Source: WJJR01 sp964440935
GTDB taxonomy: Bacteria; Zixibacteria; MSB-5A5; WJJR01
Reading direction: 5' to 3'
Assembly (NCBI GenBank): GCA_964440935.1
Contig: CAYTTY010000064.1
Location: 1 to 16,675, forward strand
Length of the DNA: 16,675 nucleotides
In this document: positions 8,701 through 14,924 of the stretch, in pieces
How the letters are laid out: each line of letters opens with the position of its first letter
How positions within the stretch are numbered: the stretch's first letter is position 1
Notes under the pieces: model-generated
What the model was told of the DNA's origin: nothing
The model's input: the letters and a program-made list of their open reading frames with translations, nothing else
The model's database searches: none
Program-made: the position numbers and the translations under genes

Positions 8701-8942
8701 TCGACCTGTTGATTCACATCCGTGCCAGCGACCGCCAGCGCGAGGAGCTGGATTTGTGGCTTACTGGCTGGAGCCAGTGTCTCGACGAGATGAACTTCCT
8801 GCAAACCGGGTATCGCAGTGACGGTCTCCTGGACGTCCACTACATCACCGATAAAGACATCCAAAACCGCACCAGCTATGCGGTCAAAATCGGGGCCGTT
8901 ACCGACGCCGCCCGCCCGCTGAAGATCGGTTCCTTGAAGTAA
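5754..8942 (+). CDS. Sensor-PPDK_N-GRWGS-nucleotidyltransferase fusion protein
   Basis: The product is 1062 aa from the ATG at 5754. That ATG overlaps the upstream stop (ATGA) and follows GGGGTGA at good spacing; an upstream in-frame GTG at 5640 would lie inside the previous gene. Domains: residues about 10-140 resemble the input region found before histidine kinases (AIPPGWQYPEIC, ADIVVQG, GPFLPEENRLIGSIADRLG). Residues 150-320 are unrecognised, helical-looking sequence. Residues about 345-712 are the PPDK-N ATP-grasp domain (RLGGKSAGM, IIVRSSSLLEDRMG, GIMIQEVVG, FYLLQCRPQ). Residues about 730-855 are the GRWGS domain shared with the upstream protein (VLIGPGRWGS, FGTHFFQD). Residues about 940-1062 are a MNT-type nucleotidyltransferase with G970-S971, D982, D984 and a third acidic residue, D1027. 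There is no phosphohistidine or PEP-barrel domain. Function is unknown; a signal-controlled nucleotidyl transfer or ATP-dependent modification is my inference. Confidence 0.85.
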   Translation: MTEDKAPIEQLLTSLHERAKELNCIYAIEEILSDPDADHAQICQEVVEAIPPGWQYPEICRARIELYGDRYLSPGFEESPYVQHADIVVQGHMSGRISVFYILETPHGPEGPFLPEENRLIGSIADRLGHYFTYQQLRRLAHDVEAAREDIYSRTKGEWRVVLELLRQTDTDLFTRISHKMLNHLCYSGVPGAQRLLRIYHPDMSTFETEVDSDPNRPHRGPTSRVTADASADVFALASEHLPDEEILSHLQRWIQEDKLSFLALVVDRHVPLVQAADAIRRYHLLAPKHVTATQSPAMRGIEVALTRRFLSDQVDYINSAKQFINLDDFYQLLDHLIYSNESHGRLGGKSAGMYLASKILQKSEDSDGLLESVRIPKTWYVTSDILLHTMHFNDLDDVVEQKYKPIEQVRQEYPHVVQMFKRSRIPSEIAKALSVALDDFGDVPIIVRSSSLLEDRMGAAFSGKYKSLFLANQGTKEQRLEALCDAIVEVYASTFSPDPIEYRTERGLIDFGEEMGIMIQEVVGTRIGSYFLPSFAGVAFSRNEFRWSPRIKRHDGLVRMVPGLGTRAVDRLSDDYPVLIAPGQPSLRVNATVDETIRYAPHYIDVINLEKNRFETTTVKELLTKHGDDIPGVRRIISVLRDGQMLQKPGFDTDFESDELVVTFNGLVNETPFVRQVKCILQLLEENLKTPVDIEFAHDGTHFYLLQCRPQSHSDVFAPAPIPKNIPENQLLFTANRYISNGRATDITHIVYIDAAKYAELPERSDLLTVGKVVGRLNDILPKRRFVLIGPGRWGSRGDIKLGVSVTYSEINNTAALIEVARKTGNYVPDLSFGTHFFQDLVEARILYLPLYPDDGGVTFNEDFLLKSPNILGDVLPEYSHLAETIRLIDIPQTTDGLHMRLLMNADLKEGVGILSEPQQLEVPAFEPPEDDIQTPPDTHWRWRMQMCQRIAEQMDPERFGVVACYVIGSTKNASAGPGSDIDLLIHIRASDRQREELDLWLTGWSQCLDEMNFLQTGYRSDGLLDVHYITDKDIQNRTSYAVKIGAVTDAARPLKIGSLK

Positions 8943-9031
8943 GCGCACGGACACGCGGGGCCGCATGTCTGCACGTCCCGCCCCATCGGTGCGGCCGGCC
9001 ATTGCTCAACGCGTGGCATGATCTTGCGTTA
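8943..9031. other. Short gap with a possible stem after the fusion gene
   Basis: GGCCGCA (8959-8965) pairs with TGCGGCC (8990-8996) across a 24-base loop. There is no T-run, so it is at best a weak terminator candidate. No gene is seen. The convergent cytochrome gene ends in the repeat element immediately beyond. Confidence 0.4.
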
Positions 9032-9180
9032 GAGCGATTGTCAGAATTGCCTTCCGATTGACCGGGCGATGTAGCACGGGCGCCTCGCCCGTGCGGCATG
9101 GCCCGTTCGACCATGCTCACGGCAAGCGGGACGGCCATGCTACGGTCTCGTGAATCGGACAGTCCTTCTGACAATCGCTA
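9032..9180. mobile_element. 149-bp TA-flanked MITE-like element
   Basis: The ends carry AGCGATTGTCAGAA (9033-9046) and its exact reverse complement (9166-9179). After a short divergent patch, similarity resumes with TCCGATT near 9053-9059 and its complement. A TA sits immediately outside each end (9030-9031 and 9181-9182), as expected for a TA-target element such as an IS630/Tc1 derivative. Inside is a perfect 9-bp hairpin, GCACGGGCG (9074-9082) with CGCCCGTGC (9086-9094). There is no ORF. The right end overlaps the last codon of the cytochrome gene and supplies its TAG stop. Confidence 0.65.
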
Positions 9181-10317
9181 TAACCATTCGCCCGGAGGAA
9201 ACTGTCGAGGATCACGATTGGCATCGTGACATTCCGTGCAGGTCGGCGGGTCTTGAAAGGCGCGCTGAGGATGACAGTCTTCACATGCCGCGGTACAGTG
9301 AATCTCATTGAGCCTCAGTCCAACGACGGCATGGTTGAAGTTTTCCGGATGCCAGCCCTGATGGCAGGAGTTGCAGGACGTACTCAAATCCGCAATCGGC
9401 TGTCCGGTCGGATGACAGGCACGGCATGAGAGATCGTTGTGATAGTCATCGAGCGTCCACCCAGTCGACGCGTGAACGAATGGTCCTCTCTCCTGAAGGT
9501 CATGACATTTGTCACACCGCTGCTCACCGTGGCAACGATCGCACGTTTCATGCAAGTGTTTGGACGCCTGACAACGATGTGAACCGTCCTGTGCGGCGCG
9601 CGCCAGATCGTGACAGTTGCCGCAACTCTCCTCCCGATGGCAACTGGCGCATGCAAGATCGTATAATGCGACGTGCTGGTCGTGATAGAACGTGACAATG
9701 GGACCTTCGTCATAGGAAGTCTGATACACGACTTTGTCGGGCTTGGAGATGACGGGATGGGATGTCCCGATAATGTCGGTTGGATCCGGTCCGGCCGTGG
9801 CGATCTCTCTGGAGGACACATGACAGATGGCGCATTGGGTTTGGTGACTCCACTCACGGTGGCAGGACATGCATTGGCGATGATACGCCCCCTTGAGCGC
9901 GGGTTGACGTAGATTCGGAGAGTCTGATTCCATCCGGTGGCATTCCCGACAGGGTGGGATACGTCCTTCGGGACTGTAGTGGTGACAGGTGGCACACTCC
10001 ACACCCATCTCGGCCATGTTGGCATGAGCCCCATGGTCGAATTGGACCGGGGGAAACTGGTCGGCTAAGACCTCCAGGACGATTGAGTCGGGTGCCTCCG
10101 ATATGTCGTGTTCTGTCACGACGTGTGTCATATGGCGCCAGCGGCACCGTTTGAGACACTTGTCCTCCGCGGTTGGGACGTCGCAGCTGTGACACCGAGA
10201 ACAGGCCATCGGACTGGTGTCTTCAGCGAATGATGGTGGGGCCGTCTCCGGCAGATCCACCAGCACCAACCCCGACACGAGTAGGCTCAGCAGTAACACC
10301 TGGTAGCGCTTGATCAC
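9178..10317 (-). CDS. Periplasmic multihaem cytochrome c with 13 CxxCH motifs
   Basis: The 379-aa product starts at GTG (10317) behind AGGAGAG and has a signal peptide cleaved near residue 31 (PSFA). Thirteen CxxCH motifs begin at C39, C108, C123, C149, C162, C223, C232, C259, C268, C298, C315, C345 and C360. Many additional His (for example HGAH, YHDQH) could serve as distal ligands. An N-terminal Cys cluster, CHSCDVPTAEDKCLKRC, recurs in related cytochromes but is not a standard haem site. The gene starts one base after the stop of the HybB-like gene, so it is the last member of that operon. It likely relays electrons in the periplasm from or to the membrane module. The stop codon comes from the inserted repeat. 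Without the element the frame would run seven more codons. Confidence 0.92.
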   Translation of the reverse strand: MIKRYQVLLLSLLVSGLVLVDLPETAPPSFAEDTSPMACSRCHSCDVPTAEDKCLKRCRWRHMTHVVTEHDISEAPDSIVLEVLADQFPPVQFDHGAHANMAEMGVECATCHHYSPEGRIPPCRECHRMESDSPNLRQPALKGAYHRQCMSCHREWSHQTQCAICHVSSREIATAGPDPTDIIGTSHPVISKPDKVVYQTSYDEGPIVTFYHDQHVALYDLACASCHREESCGNCHDLARAAQDGSHRCQASKHLHETCDRCHGEQRCDKCHDLQERGPFVHASTGWTLDDYHNDLSCRACHPTGQPIADLSTSCNSCHQGWHPENFNHAVVGLRLNEIHCTAACEDCHPQRAFQDPPTCTECHDANRDPRQFPPGEWL

Positions 10318-10318
10318 C

Positions 10319-11590
10319 TTACTCTCCTATTGTGACAGCCCGGCTCGTGGTTCTTGCAGGCATCTTCGCAGGTTGGTCGCTTTGCGGTGCGGCGACAACG
10401 GGGAAGTACATGACGATCGCCCGGTACATGAGAACCAGAGCGGCGATCAGCCCGGATGTGACGGCGATCTCAATGAGGGATGGTGCGTAGCCGCGTTCGG
10501 CAAACGGTGGTTGATAGGCCACGAGAAACACGTTAATCCGGTTCAGTGCCACACCGAGTATGACCAGGGACATTGTTCCGAACAATGGCCAGCGGGCTCG
10601 CCGTACGCGTGGAATCAGCAGCAAAACCATGGGCACCACGACGCCGACAACAACTTCGATCAACCACATAATCGCATGCGGCGACAACTGCAACAGCTGT
10701 CCCCACACTTCACGAATAGTCACATCGGCTATCTTAACCAGCAGGTAGACCGCGAGCAGAATTGGTGTGTATTGAGATATCCGGCTCAGGATATCCATCT
10801 CCGGTTTTATTCTCAATGAACGCGACGTCAGAATCGACTCAAACACGACCATCGGAAAGCCAACCGCAATGGCCGACAACAAAAACAGGATCGGCAATAC
10901 AGGGGTGTACCAGAGCGGATGCATCTTGAACGGTGCGATCACCATCAAAGTGCCCAGTGACGATTGATGCAGACACGACAGGACGACGCCGGCGATGATG
11001 AATAGAAAGGTCATCCGACCGAGGGTGCGGCTGGCAATATCGAGGAGCCATTCCACCGATTGATTGAGGTGAGACAGTACTCCCGGCAGTCTCACGCGGC
11101 CCTGGAAGCGCTCGATCACCACCGGCAGAAATTCGATGTAGAGCACCGTCAAATAGATGATGACGCACAGACCAACCTCAAACAGAGCCGAATCACCCTG
11201 CCACATGCCGGGGAGCATCGGGTGCCAGACGTTGTAGTAGCGTCCGAGATCCGCCAGCAACCCGATCACCACAAACGTGTATCCCAATAGTGCGGTGAGC
11301 AGAGCCGGCCTGACGACGATATCGTACTGGTCCTGGTGGAAAATGTTGGCCAGAGCGGCGGTGGTGAAGCCACCCGCGGCCAGCGCCACTCCGGTGGCTA
11401 CATCGATGGCAATCCAGATACCCCAGGGATACTGATTGGTCAGATTGGTCGCGGAGCCCAACCCGGCAAACAACCGATACAGGTATGCGGCCCCCCCGAT
11501 GGCCGCGACGGCCAGCAAGACCTTCGTTCCTCGTGTCCAAAACTGCGCACGGATGGGGGCCGCTTGGTGAGGTAACGCGTGAACGGTCAT
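10319..11590 (-). CDS. HybB/NrfD-type polytopic membrane subunit
   Basis: The 423-aa, very hydrophobic product has about ten predicted membrane segments (roughly 22-42, 57-80, 93-115, 137-158, 190-208, 227-250, 270-290, 305-327, 335-355, 372-397). NQYPWGIWIAIDVATGVALA (52-71) and LSCLHQSSLGTLMVIAPFK (204-222) are hallmarks of the HybB branch of the NrfD/PsrC family, which exchanges electrons with menaquinone through a partner iron-sulphur protein. The start ATG overlaps the stop of the ferredoxin-like gene (ATGA), indicating translational coupling. The cytochrome gene follows at once. With no hydrogenase genes nearby, it probably belongs to a quinone:cytochrome oxidoreductase rather than to hydrogenase 2. 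Confidence 0.92.
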   Translation of the reverse strand: MTVHALPHQAAPIRAQFWTRGTKVLLAVAAIGGAAYLYRLFAGLGSATNLTNQYPWGIWIAIDVATGVALAAGGFTTAALANIFHQDQYDIVVRPALLTALLGYTFVVIGLLADLGRYYNVWHPMLPGMWQGDSALFEVGLCVIIYLTVLYIEFLPVVIERFQGRVRLPGVLSHLNQSVEWLLDIASRTLGRMTFLFIIAGVVLSCLHQSSLGTLMVIAPFKMHPLWYTPVLPILFLLSAIAVGFPMVVFESILTSRSLRIKPEMDILSRISQYTPILLAVYLLVKIADVTIREVWGQLLQLSPHAIMWLIEVVVGVVVPMVLLLIPRVRRARWPLFGTMSLVILGVALNRINVFLVAYQPPFAERGYAPSLIEIAVTSGLIAALVLMYRAIVMYFPVVAAPQSDQPAKMPARTTSRAVTIGE

Positions 11591-12483
11591 CTCTCGGTCT
11601 CTTCACGTTGTCGTTTGTTCGTCATGTACATAATCAACCCCAACAGTCCGTACAGTCCGATCGGCGGCAGGAAGGATTTGAAAATGCCGTGTTGGATCGT
11701 CTCAGTGCGGCTCGGGATGGGTTCAGACGGCAATTCCGGGAGTCCGATCGAGGCTACGTCCTCGGAGAACAGGTACATCCAGGAGGTCCCGCCGATTTCG
11801 GTTTCACCATAGATGTGATTGGCATAGCTCGTCGGGTGCAACGCGATGGTCGATCGGGCCTGTGCCATCAAATCGCGTCGTTTACCGAACGTGAGCGCTT
11901 GAGTCGGACACGCTTCAACACAGGCGGGCGGACGGCCCTCGTGAATGCGGTGGGTACAGAAGTTGCATTTCATCACGCGGGGCTCGATAGCCCGATGGTA
12001 CTCGTAGGCCGGGACTTGGAAGGGACACGAGACCAGACAATAACGACACCCGATGCACTTGGATGGATCATACACCACCGGCCCATCCTCACACTTGGTG
12101 AGCGCTCCCACGATACACGCCAAGACACAGGCGGGATCATTGCAATGCAGGCATTGGATCTTAACGTAAGAGCCCTCACCGGGAATGGCCGGGGCGGACG
12201 ACGGATTGACGACGGTATAAGCCGTCGCCGACGGCCGCCGAGTTTTCTGTAACACCGTCTTGTCCTCAAACGCATATTTGGGACGATCGGTGAGATGGTG
12301 TTCCCGGTCGCATGCCAATTCACACCGTCGACAACCAATACAGACAGTTGTATCAACGAGCACACCGTATGCCTCGCCGAAGTCCGGCGCGGAGTGATTT
12401 GTACGAGCCTCGGCCCAGTCGGGAAGCAAGCTGGCCGAGACAATGCCTGCGACTTTGAAGAAGGAACGTCGATCGATGGACAT
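11587..12483 (-). CDS. Tat-exported four-[4Fe-4S] ferredoxin subunit (HybA-like)
   Basis: I place the start at 12483, giving 298 aa, because an AAGGA lies seven bases upstream and the product then begins with a Tat signal (MSIDRRSFFKVAGIV). The frame stays open for 55 further codons upstream, but that sequence looks non-coding. Four cysteine sets are clear: C48/C51/C54/C58, C111/C114/C119/C123, C143/C146/C149/C153 and C173/C176/C188/C192, the usual pattern for HybA/DsrO/NrfC-type electron-wire subunits. A C-terminal hydrophobic helix (about 271-287, PPIGLYGLLGLIMYM) would anchor it on the periplasmic face, as in HybA. It overlaps the HybB-like gene by four bases and presumably docks on it, passing electrons between quinone and the multihaem cytochrome. 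Confidence 0.92.
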   Translation of the reverse strand: MSIDRRSFFKVAGIVSASLLPDWAEARTNHSAPDFGEAYGVLVDTTVCIGCRRCELACDREHHLTDRPKYAFEDKTVLQKTRRPSATAYTVVNPSSAPAIPGEGSYVKIQCLHCNDPACVLACIVGALTKCEDGPVVYDPSKCIGCRYCLVSCPFQVPAYEYHRAIEPRVMKCNFCTHRIHEGRPPACVEACPTQALTFGKRRDLMAQARSTIALHPTSYANHIYGETEIGGTSWMYLFSEDVASIGLPELPSEPIPSRTETIQHGIFKSFLPPIGLYGLLGLIMYMTNKRQREETER

Positions 12484-12732
12484 GGCCGCATCCTTGTTGT
12501 GGCAATCGGGAATGCATGTCACGGTCGTGCTGACCGCGAACGGCACATGGAGGGCGGTATTCACTCGAACACGGTCGGACGATGGCCAGCCTGTTTGGTC
12601 CGTCGGCAATCCACTCTGGTGGAGCAATGGCACATCTGTCATTGACAATTCGTGGCCGGTGAATACCGCCCTGTGTTACTCAAGAACCGTCGGGACCGCC
12701 GCGCGATGGGGTCTCCAACTGTCCGATTCCGC
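12484..12732. other. 249-bp gap inside the redox operon
   Basis: I find no credible gene here. A short perfect palindrome, TGTCATTGACA (12637-12647), is the only conspicuous site. I looked for a -24/-12 promoter on the minus strand and did not find one. The gap may hold an internal promoter or an mRNA processing region separating the two small genes from the membrane complex genes. Confidence 0.4.
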
Positions 12733-12924
12733 TCAACCACCACGTGTGAATAGCACTTTATCACACGTCCAGCAGGCTTGCTCCTTGAACGGCCGAGAAG
12801 GATCAATGTCCTTGTCGCAGAGATACACGATGCCATCATTATCGATGTACACCTGCATCGGGCGCGCGCTCGGGTGATAGATGCCATGCCCGTATCTGGG
12901 CTTCTGTTCCATGTCCATTGTCAT
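12733..12924 (-). CDS. 63-aa cysteine-containing small protein
   Basis: I do not recognise a family. The ATG at 12924 sits behind a very good Shine-Dalgarno (AAAGGGGGTG), which strongly supports translation. The product is soluble-looking and without a signal peptide. It has YLCDKD in the middle and CWTCDK near the end (C36, C51, C54), so it could bind a metal such as zinc or iron, or act as a redox or rubredoxin-like knuckle. It lies 61 bases after the DUF2173 gene and upstream of the HybA-like gene on the same strand, suggesting a role in assembly or control of the redox complex. That role is inference. Confidence 0.7.
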   Translation of the reverse strand: MTMDMEQKPRYGHGIYHPSARPMQVYIDNDGIVYLCDKDIDPSRPFKEQACWTCDKVLFTRGG

Positions 12925-12985
12925 CGCTCACACCCCCTTTCGACGTGACGCCTGGTAATTCATGCTAAGCCCATCTTCCGTACTG

Positions 12986-13339
12986 CTAGTAGTTCATCTG
13001 TCGCGGGCCCGTCGCCTCGGCCCCTATCAGATCAACAAACAATTGATTGATATCGGCCCGTGTGGTTTCCACAAAGACTCTGGTGTTGCCAACCGCAACG
13101 ACCGAATAGTACCCACCCCACACAACCCAACCGACCAGTGGCTGCCAGTCCCTCTCCGATCGTTGATCAAGCGCACTCAACAATTCCATTGCTGCGCGAT
13201 TCTGACGTGCACAGGGTTCGGCGCTTTGGACGACGTCCCCCGGCAAATCACCCACCGTGCGGATAATGGTACCGTCCTCCGCGAACTGGCCGGCGGCGAC
13301 GACCCCTTTGGTTTTCATCAGCCTGTCTAGTCCGATCAT
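12986..13339 (-). CDS. DUF2173 family protein
   Basis: The 117-aa product resembles the DUF2173 family, small soluble proteins of unknown role often compared with the roadblock/LC7 fold. Features visible here are an N-terminal LDRLMKTKGVVAAGQF, a central LVGWVVWGGYYSVVAVGN and a C-terminal VFVETTRADINQLFVDLIG. The start is fixed by a strong GGAGG eight bases before the ATG. It is the first gene after the predicted sigma54 promoter and would head the electron-transfer operon. Nothing in the sequence shows a cofactor site or a signal peptide. It may be a cytoplasmic regulator or scaffold of the pathway. Confidence 0.85.
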   Translation of the reverse strand: MIGLDRLMKTKGVVAAGQFAEDGTIIRTVGDLPGDVVQSAEPCARQNRAAMELLSALDQRSERDWQPLVGWVVWGGYYSVVAVGNTRVFVETTRADINQLFVDLIGAEATGPRQMNY

Positions 13340-13375
13340 TTCATTTACCTCCGTCGTACCACTGCAAGTCAGTTT

Positions 13376-13393
13376 AAAGCAACCCCCGTGCCC
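13376..13393 (-). promoter_or_regulatory. Near-consensus sigma54 (-24/-12) promoter
   Basis: On the minus strand the sequence reads GGGCACGGGGGTTGCTTT. Against the consensus TGGCACG-N4-TTGCW it differs only in the first base. The GG and GC are correctly separated by ten bases. Transcription would start near 13367, about 28 bases before the DUF2173 ATG, leaving room for its GGAGG. A sigma54 activator gene lies directly upstream. The site overlaps a small stem (13385-13391 with 13397-13403). Confidence 0.75.
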
Positions 13394-13505
13394 GATGCAC
13401 GGGAGTGTTAGGCCCGCGTCATTAATGTGTTGTTCCGGAATGCGTTGCGGTCGTAGAGTGAGAATGCGAGGGGTCTACTGCGCCACGAGATATCTGATGA
13501 AGCCG

Positions 13506-13549
13506 TGCAGACACGCATGATTGCCAGCCGTCAATCATGCATATCTGCA
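13506..13549. promoter_or_regulatory. 44-bp dyad, likely enhancer (activator) site
   Basis: The left arm TGCAGACACGCATGATTG (13506-13523) and the reverse complement of the right arm (13532-13549) match at 16 of 18 bases around an 8-base spacer. The inner nine bases (GCATGATTG) are perfect. It is centred about 160 bp upstream of the predicted sigma54 start, where bacterial enhancer-binding proteins normally bind. No T-run follows on the minus strand, so a terminator for the activator gene is less likely. Confidence 0.65.
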
Positions 13550-13568
13550 ACTCAGGTTGTTGTGTCCG

Positions 13569-14924
13569 TTACTGTCTTGCGGTTGGAACGACCAGTCCGA
13601 GTTTTTTGATCTTGCGAAATAGCGTGGATGGATTGATGCCCAGTTCCTTGGCGGTGTCCTTGCGGCTCCAATTGTTTTTCTTGAGCGCTGCCATGATGAA
13701 CAGCGACTCCATTTCGTCCATTGTGCGCGCAATCTCCACCACCGGTATGGGGTCTTGTGCCACGACTTCAGGTGGCAGATCTTCCGGCTTAATGACCTCA
13801 CCCGGGCTGAGGACAAAGGCATGTTCGATAATGTTCTCCAACTCGCGGACATTGCCCGGAAAGCTGTACGCCATCAAGATCTTGAGCGCCGGGGGTGAGA
13901 TGCCGACGATGCTCGTTCGCCGGACTTGATTGTACTTCTCAACCAAGTGATCAACCAGAAGCGGAATGTCCTCCTTGCGTTCCCGCAACGGCGGGATCAC
14001 GATCTTAATGACATTGATGCGGTAGAATAGGTCATTTCGAAATCGGCCTTGGGACACCAGTTCATCAAGCGGTCGGTTCGTGGCCGCTACGATTCGAACA
14101 TCGGCGGTTCGAGTCCGTGTGCTACCGAGTGGCTCGTAGACTCTCTCCTGCAGCACGCGAAGCAGCCCGACTTGCATGGCCGGAGATATATCGCCGATTT
14201 CATCGAGCAGAAGGGTTCCCTTGTTGGCGACGGCGAAACGGCCCGGCTTGTTCTTCTTGGCGTCGGTGAAGGCGCCGGCCTCATAACCAAACAATTCTGA
14301 TTCCAACAGGGTATCCGGAAGAGCACCACAGTTGATGCTGACAAAGGGTCCTTTTCTTCTGGCGCTGAGGTCGTGAATCGCACGCGCCACCAGTTCCTTA
14401 CCGGTGCCGCTTTCTCCTTCGATCAGGACGGTGCTGCCACTCTGGGCGATTGTGGGCAGTATCCGGAAAATCTCCAGCATCTTATGGTTTCGGCCGATCA
14501 TGTTCTCGAATGTAAACTGCGCTTCGTATTGCTTCTGCACCCGTCGCACGGTTTCCAGATCGCGGAGGGTTTCGACACCACCGATCACCCGACCGCGTGA
14601 ATCCCTCAGCAGTGCGGTCGACACACTCACGGGCACACGCCGACCCTTCTTGTTGATGATACACACGGGTCGATTGATCACGGGTTGACCAGTCGCCATC
14701 GTCTTCTTCATCGCACAATTGCTGTCACAAATGTCGGTTCGGAAAACCTCCTGACACTGTTGCCCCAACACCTCATCGGATCGGAAGCCGGTAATTGTCT
14801 CAGCGGCCTTGTTGAGGAACGTCACTCGCAACTGAAGGTCGACAGTGAAAACACCGTCGGAAATGCTGTTGACAACCGTCAAGAGCTTCTGGCAAAGCGC
14901 TTCTGGAGTTTCGACCGGCATCAT
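13569..14924 (-). CDS. PAS-AAA+-Fis sigma54-dependent transcriptional activator
   Basis: The 451-aa product has a PAS sensor (about 12-125), a sigma54-interaction AAA+ domain (about 143-370) and a Fis-type helix-turn-helix at the end (about 408-443, NWSRKDTAKELGINPSTLFR). Walker A is GESGTGKE (170-177) and Walker B is LLLDEIGD (238-245). The sigma54-contacting loop reads GAFTDA (217-222) instead of GAFTGA. The PAS domain has C57, C66 and C70 in CQEVFRTDICDSNC, which could sense redox state or hold a metal. There is no receiver domain, so the signal is probably read directly. The start (ATGATG) has only a weak GAG upstream. It most likely controls the downstream operon through the dyad and -24/-12 promoter. 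Confidence 0.93.
   Translation of the reverse strand: MMPVETPEALCQKLLTVVNSISDGVFTVDLQLRVTFLNKAAETITGFRSDEVLGQQCQEVFRTDICDSNCAMKKTMATGQPVINRPVCIINKKGRRVPVSVSTALLRDSRGRVIGGVETLRDLETVRRVQKQYEAQFTFENMIGRNHKMLEIFRILPTIAQSGSTVLIEGESGTGKELVARAIHDLSARRKGPFVSINCGALPDTLLESELFGYEAGAFTDAKKNKPGRFAVANKGTLLLDEIGDISPAMQVGLLRVLQERVYEPLGSTRTRTADVRIVAATNRPLDELVSQGRFRNDLFYRINVIKIVIPPLRERKEDIPLLVDHLVEKYNQVRRTSIVGISPPALKILMAYSFPGNVRELENIIEHAFVLSPGEVIKPEDLPPEVVAQDPIPVVEIARTMDEMESLFIMAALKKNNWSRKDTAKELGINPSTLFRKIKKLGLVVPTARQ

Noticed and set aside
12484..12648. N-terminal extension of the HybA-like protein by 55 codons
   Set aside because: It would bury the Tat signal in the interior, while the ATG at 12483 has its own ribosome binding site.
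13506..13549. Terminator of the activator gene
   Set aside because: The dyad is strong but has no T-run on the minus strand and sits at typical enhancer distance from the -24/-12 promoter.
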